Shown: positions 47,234 to 59,846, numbered from the stretch's first letter. The stretch is 64,000 bases of DNA from Peromyscus leucopus (GCF_004664715.2 NC_051072.1:42763642-42827641); one strand, 5' to 3'. A program made the numbers and translations. Notes: generated by a model from the sequence alone, not told the origin.

Positions 47234-47545
47234 TGTTTGAATGTTAAGTGGCTGCTAAAAGCAAATATATTAACAACTTAGTTCCAAGCTGATGGTACTA
47301 TGATTAGCTAGTTGAATCTTTAAAAGGTGGGGCATAGTAGAACCAAGTGAGTATCTAGGGGATGTGCTCTTGATGAATTTATGGGGACCTGAGGGCTTCC
47401 TCTTCATATCTGGTTCCTAGTTACCATGTATTCTCCACATGGTGTTCTACCTTTCCATAGTCCAAAAGCAATGACATAGAGGACCATGAACTAAAATTTC
47501 TGAAACCATGAACTCAATTAGTTCTTTCCTTTTTAAAAGTCTTTT
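47234..47545 (+). mobile_element. Old ERVL-MaLR LTR
   Basis: TGTTTGAATGTTAAGTGGCT at the start, GAATCTTTAAAAGGTGGGGC in the middle and ACCATGAACTAAAATTTCTGAAACCATGAACTC (read in blocks) near the 3' end follow the MaLR LTR layout. More diverged than the others. Confidence 0.5.
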
Positions 47546-47549
47546 GTTT

Positions 47550-48940
47550 TAAATATGGTCACAGGGAAAGAAATCATACAAAAACAATGTTTTGCATCAG
47601 GGATTAAAATTAAGATAACTATGATCACCCAGACATTATGAATATTTGCACTTTATTATTTGCATTTCTGCCTTACATCTTAACAAAGAAATCAGAGGTT
47701 TCTGTGAGCCTAGTAATATACATATAGCTCATGGATAATATTAACTTTAGGAATTAGATAATCTTCCTGAAAACTGAAAGCATAGAATGTGTCAAGGAAG
47801 ACCTATACTGACTCCATAGACTTGAGAAAGGTGAAATTGGTAAGAAAAGTATTGTATTAGCAATAATTCTCCGACACAGGAGCAACACATTGAATTCACA
47901 TGACAAGCTCGTTAAAAGAACATCACATCACTGACTCTGTAGGTAGGGAATGAAGATGGATTTAAATGTCTTCAAAATTTCTAAGATGTATTATTATTTT
48001 TAGTTTGATAGAGAACCTTTGAGAACACCATTATAGAGTGAAAAATAATATAAAACACAAACTTGGAATTGGTAAGAAATGTGTGTTTTGTTTATTTTTT
48101 TTTTTTAAGGAATCAAAAGAGACTTGGTATTTTGGAGTGGTAAAGCCAAGTTCCAAGAAGGAAAAGATAAAAGATTGAAAATAAATCATGGCAGGGTCAA
48201 GTCTTGTATGGTTTTATGAGTGGTTTTGAAAAATCTAGAATGTATATTTTGTAAGATCAATAAAAAGACATTGAAATTTTAAGTAGTAATCTGACATTAA
48301 TTATCTCATTACATCACTTTGCCTATCATGTGAAGAATAAAGAAAGGACACAAAAATATCACTTAGGAAATGAGGTATAGATGGGTGATGACAAAACCTA
48401 AGTTAGAGCATCCATGGTAAGAACTGGAAGACTGAGCAACTAAGACTGATATGCTAGAAGAAAACCATAGAACTTAACGACTCACTTTACTTCCAACTTA
48501 ACTACATGGAGACTATCAACATAAGCTGAACCCAGAAACCCACAAAAAGCCAGCTTGTCATCCTAGAATAAATCAATTGATCAAACAAATTTCTGTGATG
48601 TCTGTTGGTGAGTAGCTATGGGCTAGTTTATAGTAGTTCTTACATTTATATTTATTCCCCAAATTGCCGCAGTCCATGGCATATTATAGAATATGGCAAT
48701 TAATAATTCAAATGTCAACCCACAAGATGAACAATTCTCTGATGGAGGAACCTCATTTCAAACAAGGCTTATGGGGCCACAAACTCTGAAAACTGGTTGC
48801 TTCTGTCCATAATTTCACAAGTACAAAAGATGGCTGTGGAATCTCCCCATTATTGTGCATTTTCATGTAATGTGTACCTATAATCTCATGATTACATCTC
48901 AATCTTATGGGCATTTATTCTGTGAACTGTCTAAACATGA
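47550..48940. other. No gene seen
   Basis: AT-rich single-copy looking sequence with a T run near 48090. Confidence 0.45.
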
Positions 48941-48961
48941 TTTCTTAAGCTGTATAATTTT

Positions 48962-49113
48962 TTTTGTTTGTTTTTTGAGACAGGGTTTCTCTGTGTAGCT
49001 TTGGAGCCTGTCCTGAAACTGAGTGTAGCCCAGGCTGGCCTCAAACTCACAGAGATCTGCCTGCCTCTGCCTCCTGAGTGCTGGGATTAAAGGCATGCAC
49101 CACCACCACCTGG
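48962..49113 (-). mobile_element. B1 SINE, young, with perfect 18-bp target duplication
   Basis: Reverse complement of B1: T-rich tail, GAGACAGGGTTTCTCTGTGT, CTGGCCTCAAACTCACAGAG, GTGCTGGGATTAAAGGCATG. CTTAAGCTGTATAATTTT is present at 48944-48961 and 49114-49131. Confidence 0.97.
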
Positions 49114-49509
49114 CTTAAGCTGTATAATTTTGATGAATAGAAATAATACTAGGATATTTTTCATGGCTCAGGCTGACATAGGAAAGTAACAGTATTCTCA
49201 ATTACAATGGCAGCTTTTTACACAATTGGTTAATTTAAGACCTCAGGACAAATTCAAAGTAGACTAGTTAGCCCTGAAAATGAATCACATAAGGACAGAT
49301 TCCCAGGTGTCTGGTTGTGAAGAAAGGTCAGGCATAAAGCTAGTGCCAGTTCTTCGCTTGTAAATCTCTAGCTGATAACATTTAAAGGCATAATTCCCTG
49401 CACAGACTCTCTCTGCATGGACTCCTAATCTCAGTTTTATAATACAAGACTCTAGGCTCGGCCAACTAACTGTTTATGTTTAGGTCCTAGGATGCTTTTA
49501 AGGTCACTG

Positions 49510-49811
49510 TGTAGTGGGTAGCCATTCCAGCTTGGATCTGGAAGTTCCAACCCCCATTGAGACTCTGGCAACTGTCACGCCTATGAGGTGGGGCCAGGGG
49601 AGGCGCTTGGAGACCTGAGATCTGGATGGGTCAGCTGTGCCAGGACCCTGAATGGTGGAGGTGGACCGAGCAGAGCTCCAGAGAACACCGCTGGATTGCG
49701 ATACACCTTCCCCAGACCCTGAGACCTACCTATCCCTTAATTTGTGAGTTACACCATCAAATAAATATCCTTTTAACAACGTGGAGTGGCCTTAATAATA
49801 TCACCAATATC
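49510..49811 (+). mobile_element. Class II LTR (family C) fused to a tRNA-Lys copy
   Basis: The LTR begins TGTAGTGGGTAGCC and runs through CAACTGTCACGCCTATGAGG, ACACCTTCCCCAGACCCTGA and CATCAAATAAATATCC (AATAAA). It ends near TATCACCAATATC, just before TGGCGCCCAACG. It is colinear with 34211-34517. Only about 300 bp long. What follows is not retroviral leader but tRNA sequence. Confidence 0.85.
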
Positions 49812-49887
49812 TGGCGCCCAACGTGGGGCCCAAACCCACGACCCTGAGATTAAGAGTCTCATGCTCTACCAACTGAGCTAGCCTGGA
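49812..49887 (-). pseudogene. Complete tRNA-Lys(CTT) complement, CCA included, joined to the LTR
   Basis: Read on the minus strand, these 76 bases are a whole cytosolic tRNA-Lys: D-arm GCTAGCTCAGTTGGTAGAGC, anticodon arm TGAGACTCTTAATCTCA with anticodon CTT, variable and T arms, acceptor strand GTTGGGCG and a terminal CCA. I count about five differences from the tRNA-Lys sequence I know: two in the 5' acceptor strand, two in the T arm and one in the D loop. The CCA is added after transcription and is not encoded in vertebrate tRNA genes. Its presence and its abutment on the LTR mean this was copied from a mature tRNA primer. It is not a tRNA gene. Confidence 0.88.
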
Positions 49888-49889
49888 GA

Positions 49890-51923
49890 AAGTGCAGTGC
49901 AGAGTGCTCAGGCCTTCCTGCCTCTTTCCCATCTTTGCATTACAGCCTGCTCACCAGGGAGCTTAGCATTGCCATGGTTACTCGCTTCCAGCCTCCCCAG
50001 CTGCCTGGTCAGTGCAACATTCCAAGTCCCATAGAAACCATGTGATTTCACATGTGTTACTAGAATGGCTCTGCTTCTTATTGTTTATTCAAGAAATGTC
50101 GTGTGACCCTCAAAATGTAACTCATATATTGTCTAGAGTTTTCCATTGGGAAAATGTATAGAACCGTGCAAAGACAAATAAAGAAGAAGAGATTTCAAGA
50201 TGCAGTGATAAAGTTACCAACAGAATGTGTGTGTTCATCGCCCCCCCCCCAGAGAAAAAGTTTAGTTCTCTCTGACATCATGGATTTTTTTGCATCTCCT
50301 GAGCTGCTGGAGGCTGGCACCCCAAGGACAGGGATACAAAATAAGTTAAAGCAACACAGAAACTGATTTTATGTGTCCAACTATGTAAGTGAAAATTTTC
50401 CATTAAATATGTGATTATTAACCATATCGATCTTTCCGCTAAAGTCACATAAAATCATTATTTGACTCCAGATGCCAGATACTATTTTCTGCAGAATTTC
50501 AAGTTTTTGTGGTTTCCTGAATGTCTCTTTTTAGAAACTTCCCACTATTGAATTAGTTCTCATATCAATACTTGTCAAATAGAGATTTATAAATTGAGAT
50601 TCCCAACTCACATCTAATGAGTGGTTTGAAGAACCATAGTTGATGATAAAAATCAAACTTTTGATCATTCAACAATGGATAAAAAACATGTTAGATGGCA
50701 TTATTTAAATCTTATGTTATACATTTGTGGAAAAGTTAAAGTTTAAATGCTTTAAAGATGTATCTTATTTTTATATCATTAATAATGATAACATAAATAA
50801 AACTCAGTGTCAAGAAGAACTGTTAAATAGATGTTCAACTGAGTCAAAAGAAGCTTAGAAGCTCGTCACTTAAAGAACCTGAGAACAAGTCAGATGGACA
50901 CAGGTTAGATTAAAGTCCAGCATCCACACCACTGGATTATTCTTCTTCAGTATCATTCAACACCTAATTATTTGTGAGACAGAATCTATGATATAGAAGC
51001 ATAAATATTTAGTATCCTTTTATGACCAATTAAAAATGTTTTTACTGAATTACTCAGCAGTACAGAACAACACTTTAATATTAAGTCTACTTTGCTCCCT
51101 CTCTTTTTTAATGCTTCCTTAATCCTGTTTCATTAATTACTACTGCTGCCTGGAGTACTCATTAAATAAGCAATACATTTTCAATTCATTCCAATGCTAA
51201 AATGAAGATGTGAAATTATTGCTATATAGCTCTTGGGCAAACTTAATTGACCTAGGCAGGACTATTAATCTGTTTATATTGTTGGCAAATAGATTACTTC
51301 CTGCCCTCAGGGTTTCTTAGCCCGAATAGATGATACTTTCTTGAATGTTGACACACAAAGAATTTAGCATTTCCTTTTTTGAAAAAAAAAAAAGATAGAA
51401 GACTTCATTACCAAGTTCCTTACCACTTCCCTTTCAATAAAATTGTAAAAATATTAACTTAATATGTGTGTAAAATTAATTTTAAATGAAGCAAAACTTG
51501 GATGAAAGTAAAGTCTGTTTCTCAACAAGTCTACCCAAAGGAACTTTCAGGGTAGCCCACGAATGAAAGGAAACATGCTCTGTGAGAACATCAACAAGCA
51601 ACAAGGAAATATTAAAATAATCTGTAAAGAAAAAAAAAGTCTTCTGTTTTTAAATCCCCTCAGAAGAGCTAGTGAATGGTGAAGTTATATAAAAACATTC
51701 AACTGGCAAAGTTATTCTTAACAGAGGCAAAGAGCAGTGTATAGGATGATCAGGTCTGCAAAACATCTGACTTCAGGGACCAAAAGAGATTTAAAGGAAA
51801 TTATATGGTGGATCATTGTGTTGCTTGGAAAGCAAGGTTCTAAAACTGATGGTATTCATTTAGGTTACGTGCAAAGGAAAAACAGAGACTGAGGTAAGGG
51901 AGCAAAGTAACTGTGTACTCTTG

Positions 51924-51925
<2 letters not shown>
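49890..51925. other. No gene seen
   Basis: Ordinary sequence with a C run at 50241-50251. A 70-codon frame (50154-50366) is unsupported. No repeat family recognised. Confidence 0.45.

Positions 51926-51927
<2 letters not shown>

Positions 51928-51967
<40 letters not shown>
51928..51967. repeat. (CA)n microsatellite
   Basis: About twenty uninterrupted CA units. Confidence 0.95.
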
Positions 51968-51969
<2 letters not shown>

Positions 51970-52254
51970 TGGCATGATGTATATGTACATGCATGCCTGG
52001 ATGTGCCTATGTGCTTAAAGTCACTGGGTATCAGAAAGAAGACAAATCATATGTGAAAGACAATGACTTAAGAGCTGTAAGTAGGAAGAATGATAATCAT
52101 AGCAGAGAAAATGAGTTTATATACTTTTGTCTTCCTTATATTTTTAAAAACTATGTGTACTTTCATTTTCTGAATCTGATTTCTTGATCAATATACATTC
52201 CAGTTTATTTTAGCAATATGTAAAACAACCCTGTAATGCCATACTTCATTCATT

Positions 52255-52360
52255 TTCTCTCTTTGAAACAGCATCATACTAGGTAATCCAGGCTAGCCTC
52301 AAAGGAATAGTCCTTCTGCCTCAACATCTGGAGTGCTAGGAATGCTAGTTTATGAGACAA
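52255..52360 (-). mobile_element. Old B1-related SINE
   Basis: TTGAAACAGCATCATACTAG, ATCCAGGCTAGCCTCAAAGG and TCTGGAGTGCTAGGAATGCT are a diverged reverse complement of a B1 monomer. Confidence 0.6.
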
Positions 52361-52620
52361 CATCCTGCTAAAACTTACGTATTTTAAAGTCTGGAGGCAT
52401 GCTAATTCACTCCCAAATCCATCCAAAGTAAAGGACCCACTCATGGCGGGTGAGCTTCATAGCTGTATTTTTTTTTTTTCTTGGTTTTGAAGTGGGAAAA
52501 AATAAAAGTTCTACTTGAGATTTTCAGTTTAACTTGACTTAGACATGGGAGGTTCCTGAGCTGTACAGTATCACTGATCTAGAAAAGTAAAAGAGAACTA
52601 GCACTTAAAACTCTGTGTGT

Positions 52621-52788
52621 GGCCGGGCGGTGGTGGAGCACGCCTTTAATCCTAGCACTCGGGAGGCAGAGCCCGATGGATCTCTGTGAGTTCAAGGCCA
52701 GCCTGGGCTACCAAGTGAGCTCCAGGAAAGGTGCAAAGCTACGCAGAGAAACCCTGTCTCGAAAAACCAAAAAAAAAAAAAAAAAAAA
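52621..52788 (+). mobile_element. B1 SINE, young
   Basis: GGCCGGGCGGTGGTGGAGCA ... CTACCAAGTGAGCTCCAGGA ... CCCTGTCTCGAAAAACC and a pure A tail. CTCTGTGTGT occurs on both sides (52611-52620 and 52791-52800). Same subtype as the copy at 28.8 kb. Confidence 0.95.
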
Positions 52789-52984
52789 CCCTCTGTGTGT
52801 GTTTCTGTGTCTGTCAGTCTCTCTCTCTCTCACACACACACAAACACAAGGAAAGTGAAAGAAAAATACACCAATTTTTATTATAGTAAAATATGCAAAA
52901 TTAAATTTTGAGCACATATTTTACATTCCAAAGGGGGAAATGATTCAGCATATGGTTAATATAAATTGAAATATTTGTTACTTT

Positions 52985-53215
52985 TAAAATTTTATTTTAA
53001 TTTTTGAGATTATAATATGAATATATTCTCCCTTTTCCTTTTCCTCTCTCTAAACCCTCCCATGTACTCCTCCTTAATCTTATTCAAATTCATGATTTCT
53101 GTTTTCATTAATTATTATTATATGCATATGCATCATATACATATACACCTAAATACATAATTACAATCTGCTCAGTCTGTATACTGTTATGAATTGCATT
53201 TTTAAAAAATACCAC
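52985..53215 (-). mobile_element. L1 (Lx-like) 3' UTR fragment
   Basis: TTCTCCCTTTTCCTTTTCCT, CCCTCCCATGTACTCCTCCT, CATTAATTATTATTATATGC and ATCTGCTCAGTCTGTATACT follow the reverse complement of an Lx-type L1 end. Confidence 0.6.
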
Positions 53216-53219
53216 TATT

Positions 53220-54325
53220 GAAATTTTAGCTGGTGGGTCACTGTATCCCTTATATTTGAATATTTATAAATTCAGTAACAAGAAAGTAAAACACTATTTT
53301 TATTTTAGATGTAAGAAATTGTAATGCTTCATGAATATCATTTCAAATAACAGCTATTTTAAATTTTAACATGGAAGAAAATGCTTGTAGTTCACAGGGC
53401 TTTTGCTGTGGCAGTCCAGTAGTTCCACATACCTACAATATTCAGGTCCACATTCATACAGTAAGCTATAAATTCAAGTTCTTCATTTACACTGTTATTC
53501 ATAAGAACACACTTCTTCAGCTCTTGCACCAATTTAGACAAGGAGCTACTTTACAAACTTGAGAGCTGCCAATTCTTGCTCTTACTGAGAAATATTTCAA
53601 TAATCATATTAATAAATTGTTTTAAAAATCAACATTGTTGATCACAGTCCCAAACAGCACTTGCTTCATTAATGACAGTCCTAAGAGCATTTCAAGATGA
53701 CTTAATACATGATTTTACACTCCCACAAAGCAGTGCGATTTTAGATGAAAATTAATCAGGAACCCCTTAGCCAAACTAACTAAAAAAGAGAGAGAACCAA
53801 GATCAATACAGGTGAAAATGGATAGCATGACAGCATATACTACTGGAAATCAAATGATCACTATGGATTATTCTGAAAAATTATGCCACAGTAAGCTGGA
53901 AGTACTAGAAAAATTGATTCAAACTTATCAGTGGCAGGTAGTGTGGCTAAAGTAGTAACTGAGTTCTTCAGATTGTAATTTATTTTTGTCAGTTCTAATG
54001 TTTTGCTTTGGTACAATTGTTCCACTTTTGTCATGAACTTTATATGATTATTTATCCTTTGCATGCCTGCAGGATCCATAGGGATAAACCATTTTCCTGT
54101 GCTTTATGCTGGTGACTTCACTCCTGTTTTCCGGCTCAGTCCAGGTAGAGTCAGCAATTTCACTCATCCTTTGACATTCTACATTTTCTCTATTCTTAAC
54201 TCTTTGTCTTTGACGTTAATTTCCCCTTTACTGATACTTACATCAAGCTTCTTTGATTTCATCTTTACGGTTGGACAGGATGGTGTCCTTCTGTCATTGG
54301 TTGGTTGCTCTCTCTCCTGAATAAG
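53220..54325. other. No gene seen
   Basis: AT-rich sequence. The 85-codon frame at 54063-54320 has no recognised domain and may be part of the old L1 that follows. Confidence 0.4.
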
Positions 54326-54329
54326 CCTT

Positions 54330-54580
54330 TAGAGTTCTATGATTCCCTTTAAGTGCTCTTTTAGTTATACATTTTATTATTTTATCTATATCAAATGATT
54401 ATTTATAAATTCATTGTCTAATTTTATTTATAATTACTAGTGCTTTTTAATAATGACCCATTATCAGTGTTTTTAAACTTAATTTCAGCTTTTGAAAACA
54501 CTGTGTATAATTTGGTTATTTTTAGCTATATTGGTACATGTCTTAGGGCCCAACATGTATTATAGTTAGCACCAGTTTTA
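54330..54580 (-). mobile_element. Ancient L1 ORF2 fragment (pre-rodent L1M-type)
   Basis: GATTCCCTTTAAGTGCTCTTTTAGTTATAC (in blocks), AATGACCCATTATCAGTG and TTAGGGCCCAACATGTATTATAG follow in order the reverse complement of an ORF2 segment shared by old mammalian L1s. Strongly eroded. Confidence 0.5.
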
Positions 54581-54584
54581 ATTT

Positions 54585-55875
54585 TAGATTATCTGATTAT
54601 TTGTAATTTAAAATTAATGTACAGCCCCAATTTTTCTAATGTTTGCCACCAACCTCAGACTGCATACATAATAGATAATCAGTGTTTCATTAATGAAAAA
54701 ACTAAGACCTCAAATAATTGTAGATGTCAGAGGCAGTTTAAGACAAGAATGCAATCTCACTGACCCTACGGAAGTGTATTCTGTTTTTAAGTGCTTCTGC
54801 TTACATTGAACTACAATGTTGCTCATGTCTGGAGGAGCAAAATTATCTGTGGATTTATATTTGAACAATTATGTTAGTTATCAAAATAGCGTATTATTTT
54901 CATTTTCCAGACACAACCAAGTTCACTTATTCTTTATTACTAAATATCCTTATTCTTAGCTGTCTGAGACATTTAGTACTTTCCCACAGTATACATACTT
55001 CATGAAATCCCAAATGCTATTTTGAGTCAAGCCTCAGGCAGCCAGAAGGAAATCCATTATTGGGAAGGAGGCAAGGTACTGTGCATTATTATTTAATGGC
55101 CTGGAGAAGCTGCTTCAGCAGTGGTGGGTAGAAATAATTTTGGGATGTACTATGAGTCAAATAGTTGTGTATGCACTGACATTCCCTGAATACACACTCA
55201 GCCCATAATTTTTAATCATGTTGACAAGACCTCCTGGCCAGACTGATTTTTGAAGAAATGATCCTTTTCCTAAGGGGCTGTTCACTCATGTCTCTCTTTT
55301 CATTTCAACTACAAATGGCCAAGACTATTGTGACATACCATAACACTAACAATATCCAAAATCTATGAACAACCCAGAAAGTGCAGAAACAAATACAGTC
55401 TAGTTTATGGTAATCTGAACCACATTATTTCCCTACCTACATGTATAATTAGCATTCCTGTGGTCTATGTCCTTTGAATAGCATCATGCTTTCTTCTTAG
55501 TTTGTAATTCTGGATGCATGTTTCTACATATGCTCTAAACTATACATTCTAAGAGGAGCAAGACCTAAATTCATTGTATTTCTTTCACTGTGACTCAGAA
55601 ATAACTAAGTCAAAGCATACATTATATATTGAAATGCCTTTTTAAGGGAAAGCATGCCAATTGTCCCCTTATCTGAAGCTAGCTGTGTTGTAGAACAACT
55701 TTTCCATAGGAATTAGTGTGCTCTCTAAAAATACAGTCTATGCAGGGTAGCTCCTTTCAAACTCTATTATATTTTTTAATTAGCTTATTAAGTATAAGAT
55801 TCCCTTGCGGCTTTTCCATACATTGTCTGAACAGATAAAGCTAATTCCAGAAGCTCAGGTTATTAGAGGGAAATC
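54585..55875. other. No gene seen
   Basis: AT-rich DNA. 54695-54770 faintly resembles a MIR core (AAAAAACTAAGACCTCAAAT). Nothing else recognised. Confidence 0.4.
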
Positions 55876-55889
55876 ACACTGTCAAACTT

Positions 55890-56821
55890 GGGCTACCTCC
55901 ATATGAGCTGTTGGTTATGTAGGCTCCTGAAGTCTTCAAAACAATACAGGCCATTGAAAATGCTCTTGGTTGCCAATCAGAGCTAGATGGCAAAACACTA
56001 TGCCAAAGATGCTACCTGCCTTGGTCTCTGCACATACAGAAACCAACCTCAAATGGGGTTAGAAGCTTCTTCCCTGGTCTACCTTCATACTGAAGGTGTA
56101 ACATAGGTCTCTGGGGAAGCATTGGCATCAACAGTTTCACTCAACCGTAGAACTTCTGTGTGCAACAAAAATGTTGACCAGCCAGGGAAGATGAACACTT
56201 GTGAAATAGGGAAGTGTGTTATGGGGCAGCCAACTAATTTATTATTGGATTTGATGGCTGCCTACTCCACAGGAAAGAATCCATATCTGCTACAGTGAAC
56301 CCTACTAATAGCCTGTGCCTGAAGGGATCAAAGACCATTGTGAGGAAGCTACTGCTGATGTTCTGATAAGTAGATATGTCAAATTACTTTCTAAATAACT
56401 ATATACATGCCCATAGATTAATGATGTTGTCAGTTTTGGTCAGTGAACTTCCATTTGTAATGGTCAGAGTTAACTGAAGAAATATAACTGGCCAGGGTAC
56501 TAAGTTAAAGACTGTTGCAAGGCCAGTCATAAACAGGACATCTCTAACACCCACTCCAAGGCTCAGAGAACACTGTAGATTAAGAAGAAATATGAATGTA
56601 AGAAGGGGAGGAAGGTGTGAGGAACAGCAGTGTGGAATATTGGGTTGCTAACACGGTATGGATGTTGTACTCTAGAACTCACAGCAGCTGTGATTCCTGC
56701 ACAAGATCTCTATAAGACTGAGCCGCCAACATCCTTTCAAGAATCAAGAAGGAGCACAATGTGCCCCACCCTTCCCTAAAGATGTATTTGCAAATAATGG
56801 TTAATGACAGAAGAGACATTT
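55890..56821 (+). mobile_element. L1 (Lx-like) 3' UTR, cut by an ERV
   Basis: GGCAGCCAACTAATTTATTA, GATGGCTGCCTACTCCACAG, CTCTAGAACTCACAGCAGCT and CTGCACAAGATCTCTATAAG follow the order of the long Lx-type 3' UTR, overlapping in type with 25.1-25.9 kb. It stops where the family A LTR begins at 56822. Confidence 0.6.
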
Positions 56822-57894
56822 TATGGTCATATTTTATTTGTGTGTTAATAAATAAAGTTGCCTGGGGGTCAGAGCTAATAGCAAGCCATAGCAGAAGCCA
56901 GGTGGTGGTGGCGCACACCTTTAATCCAGATCACACGACAGACGGAACAACTAAAGAAAAAGGACGAATCATCTGTCCCAAGAAAAAGAGTAAAATGGCC
57001 TATTGGTATATCATCTATAAAATTTCATAAGTCTTCCTAAATGTTTGTTTCTGCTCTTCTCTAAAGAAATTTAACACTATTGGTTTTCTTGTAGTCCCAG
57101 TTCAATTAAAATTTGAAGCTGGGTTTAGAGTTGGAGAATGGCTCTCTCCTCCTTTAAACTCAAGCATATTGTTAAAAGGAAAATGCAAACTCCTTGTATC
57201 AGCCAGAAGAAAGAGCCATCTTCTGATATGGGACAGGAAAAAAAAAAAAACAAATGAATTAAGGGACTATTCTATTACTACTAATCTCAATTCTTTGATT
57301 CTATTCTGATTCTTTAAACTTTTCTTAAAGTATGAATTTTATATCAAAATTTACAAGGTTAATATATATATGTATATACATTTTAAACTTTGTTAAGATA
57401 TTAATGGTCATATAGAGTACTAACTAATTCTAGAAAAAAGGCTTCAATTAGCTGCCTATACATGTCTTTGTGTTCAAGTCTTTTATCAGTTTTCTGCAGG
57501 AAATCACGTCCAGACCTAACATCAATTGAAGTCTCCAGGAAAAAGATGGGGCCCCACAACAATTCCACATGGACAATAATATTATCATTAAGCTGACAAA
57601 CATCATCTACAGATCACCTTTGGACTACAAAGTGCTCAGAACAATTTTAAGATGGCTAGCTGAGATGATCCAGTTTCAACAACTACTTGAATAAGGACTT
57701 GAGATAAACCCTGAACATTGACATTATGCACAGACTAGATAACAAAGGATATAGCTACCTTTCCTAGAATTTGACAATTAACCCAAAAATTTTCTTTTCA
57801 GAATAAAGATACCTTCACCCATACCCAACAGGAAATAATTTTAATAATACAACGCTCACATTCCCAAAGAGGTGGTGTGGGGTGGGTGGTTTTT

Positions 57895-58225
57895 TGGTCT
57901 TTTTTTTAAATTTTATTTTATAATTTAATTTAATTTTACGTATCAGCCACGGATTCTCTTGTTCTCCCCCCTCCCCCCCTCCACTCCCTCCCAGCCCACT
58001 CCCTATTCCCATCTCCTCCATGGCAAAGAGTCCCCTGAGGATTGAGTTCAACTTGGTAGATTCAGTCCAGGCAGGTTCCATTCCCTCTCCTAGGCTGAGC
58101 CAAGTGTCCTGTATAAGCCCCAGGTTCCAAACAGCCAGCATATGCATTTAGGACAGGTCCTGGTCCCATTGTCTGGATGCCTCCCAAATAGATCAAGCTA
58201 ATCAACTGTCTCACTTATCCATTTT
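57895..58225 (-). mobile_element. L1 3' UTR inserted in the ERV interior
   Basis: T-rich tail complement, TATCAGCCACGGATTCTCTT, a C/T-rich tract, GGATTGAGTTCAACTTGGTA and CAAGCTAATCAACTGTCTCA are colinear with the L1 end at 18.75-19.1 kb. It breaks the ERV, so it inserted later. Confidence 0.7.
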
Positions 58226-58354
58226 TTGGTCTTTTAATGGGTTTGGGGTCTGGGAAAATTTTCATTGTTTAGGAGGGTTGGTTACAAGTTGTTGTTAAGG
58301 GTTAAGAAAAGGGCTAAACAAAGGAGATTAGATTTAAGGTTATTGTTTAAAAGA

Positions 58355-58382
58355 GAGAGAGAAAAAAGAAAAAGAAAAAGAC
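58355..58382. repeat. GA/GAAAAA purine tract
   Basis: AGAGAGAGAGAAAAAAGAAA and following A-rich units inside the ERV interior. Confidence 0.7.
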
Positions 58383-59830
58383 AATTACTAGTTTTAAATA
58401 ATTCATTGGATTGGATTGTTTTATATTGTATACAAATTATATATATTGAGATTGATATTATTAGAAAATGCCATACATATATTTCTAATCTTGTTCAAGA
58501 TATTATAATTGTACCATTTATTTAACAGTGTAATGCAATTTGCTGATCCTTGAATGTTATTATTACTAACTATTAGGATATAAAGAAATGAAAGTTAGTA
58601 GTTAGACATTACAGTAGAACTTGTAGTCATATTAGGTATGTTTTCAAGATTGAGCAGATACATTTTAGATAGACAGGTCATCTTCAAACCCTTCAGAGAT
58701 CTACAGAATATGGCATTTATAATGTTTTAATAACTTAGAAAATTTTTCTTTTTTGTTATGACTATGAGACATGTCCACTCCTGGCAGTACCAATCTACTT
58801 CAGAGAAAATATGGGCATTGAAGAAACTGCATATGGAGTTAAATTTCATTGTGGCAAAAGTTAGCCACTGGACAACAAAGTATCCTCAAATCGACTGCTG
58901 ACAAACAGGAGAAAATGGACAGACAGGACACGAAACAAAGGACTACCGATTCTTGCCAAGACAAGTGTGGTTGTGGCTTTATCAAAAGGCATCTTCTGAG
59001 ACCAGAACAATATGGCACCATCCCTGAAGTGGCTTTTGCAATCCAGAAAAGGTACCTTGCCCTTCTCTTCAAAGGCAGTTGAACAGGCAGTGGGCCGATG
59101 GCTTCTGAGGTGCAGGGAACAGCAGCTGAAACAGTTATTCTTGAAGAGCAACTAAGCTCACACCTCTCAATGGTAGACTGACATTTAATAAAGGGATGTG
59201 GAGAAGAGCAGGATGCAGAGAGGAAGCCACACACACACAGCCAAGAAGAATGGACAGCTGAATTAAAAAAAAATCAACAATTTCCAGAATTTAAAATCCT
59301 GAATCATGACATGACACTATTAGAATTCAGGTGTTTCTGGTACATGGACTGCTCTCACCCAATGTGAGGTTGAACTGTTGACCCTGTGTACATCCTACTT
59401 ATGATTCTGTCAGATACGCTAAGCTTATAGGCTGAAGATGATGCCCCAACACTGCGGAGAAACCTCAGGTGACTCCCCAGGCAGCTGGCTGTTTCTGTCA
59501 GCTCACAAAGTTTTTGGAATTTGCTCCCATGCACTTCCTGCTTTTATTTTAGTTAGCTAATATTATTTCCTTCTTGGGTCTCTGAGGGAGTTGAAAATTA
59601 GTTAGTTATAGTCGAAGACTAGTTAAGATAGAAAGTGAATTAGGTACATTTTGGACTTACCAAAATAGGATAGATAATGGAATTATTTTCTCTGAATTTG
59701 TCAAATACAAATGGACTAGACATTGTTTAAGTATTTATTACTTATATATATATTGTATATAGTTATTGTACTTTTGTATATAGTTTTTCTTATGTTAGTT
59801 ATAACCTTTTTCCTTTTTCCTTTTTATTAA

Positions 59831-59846
59831 AATAGAAAAGGGGAAA
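59831..59846 (+). other. Polypurine tract of the ERV
   Basis: AATAGAAAAGGGGAAA sits immediately 5' of the 3' LTR, the expected position and composition of the plus-strand primer for retroviral reverse transcription. Confidence 0.75.

Noticed and set aside
49812..49887. A functional tRNA-Lys gene on the minus strand
   Set aside because: The sequence includes the 3' CCA, which vertebrate tRNA genes do not encode, abuts an LTR at the primer-site position, and has mismatches in the acceptor stem.
58839..59234. 131-codon minus-strand and 77-codon plus-strand frames as ERV genes
   Set aside because: No Gag, Pol or Env motif is visible, and the frames overlap each other on both strands as expected by chance in GC-richer sequence.
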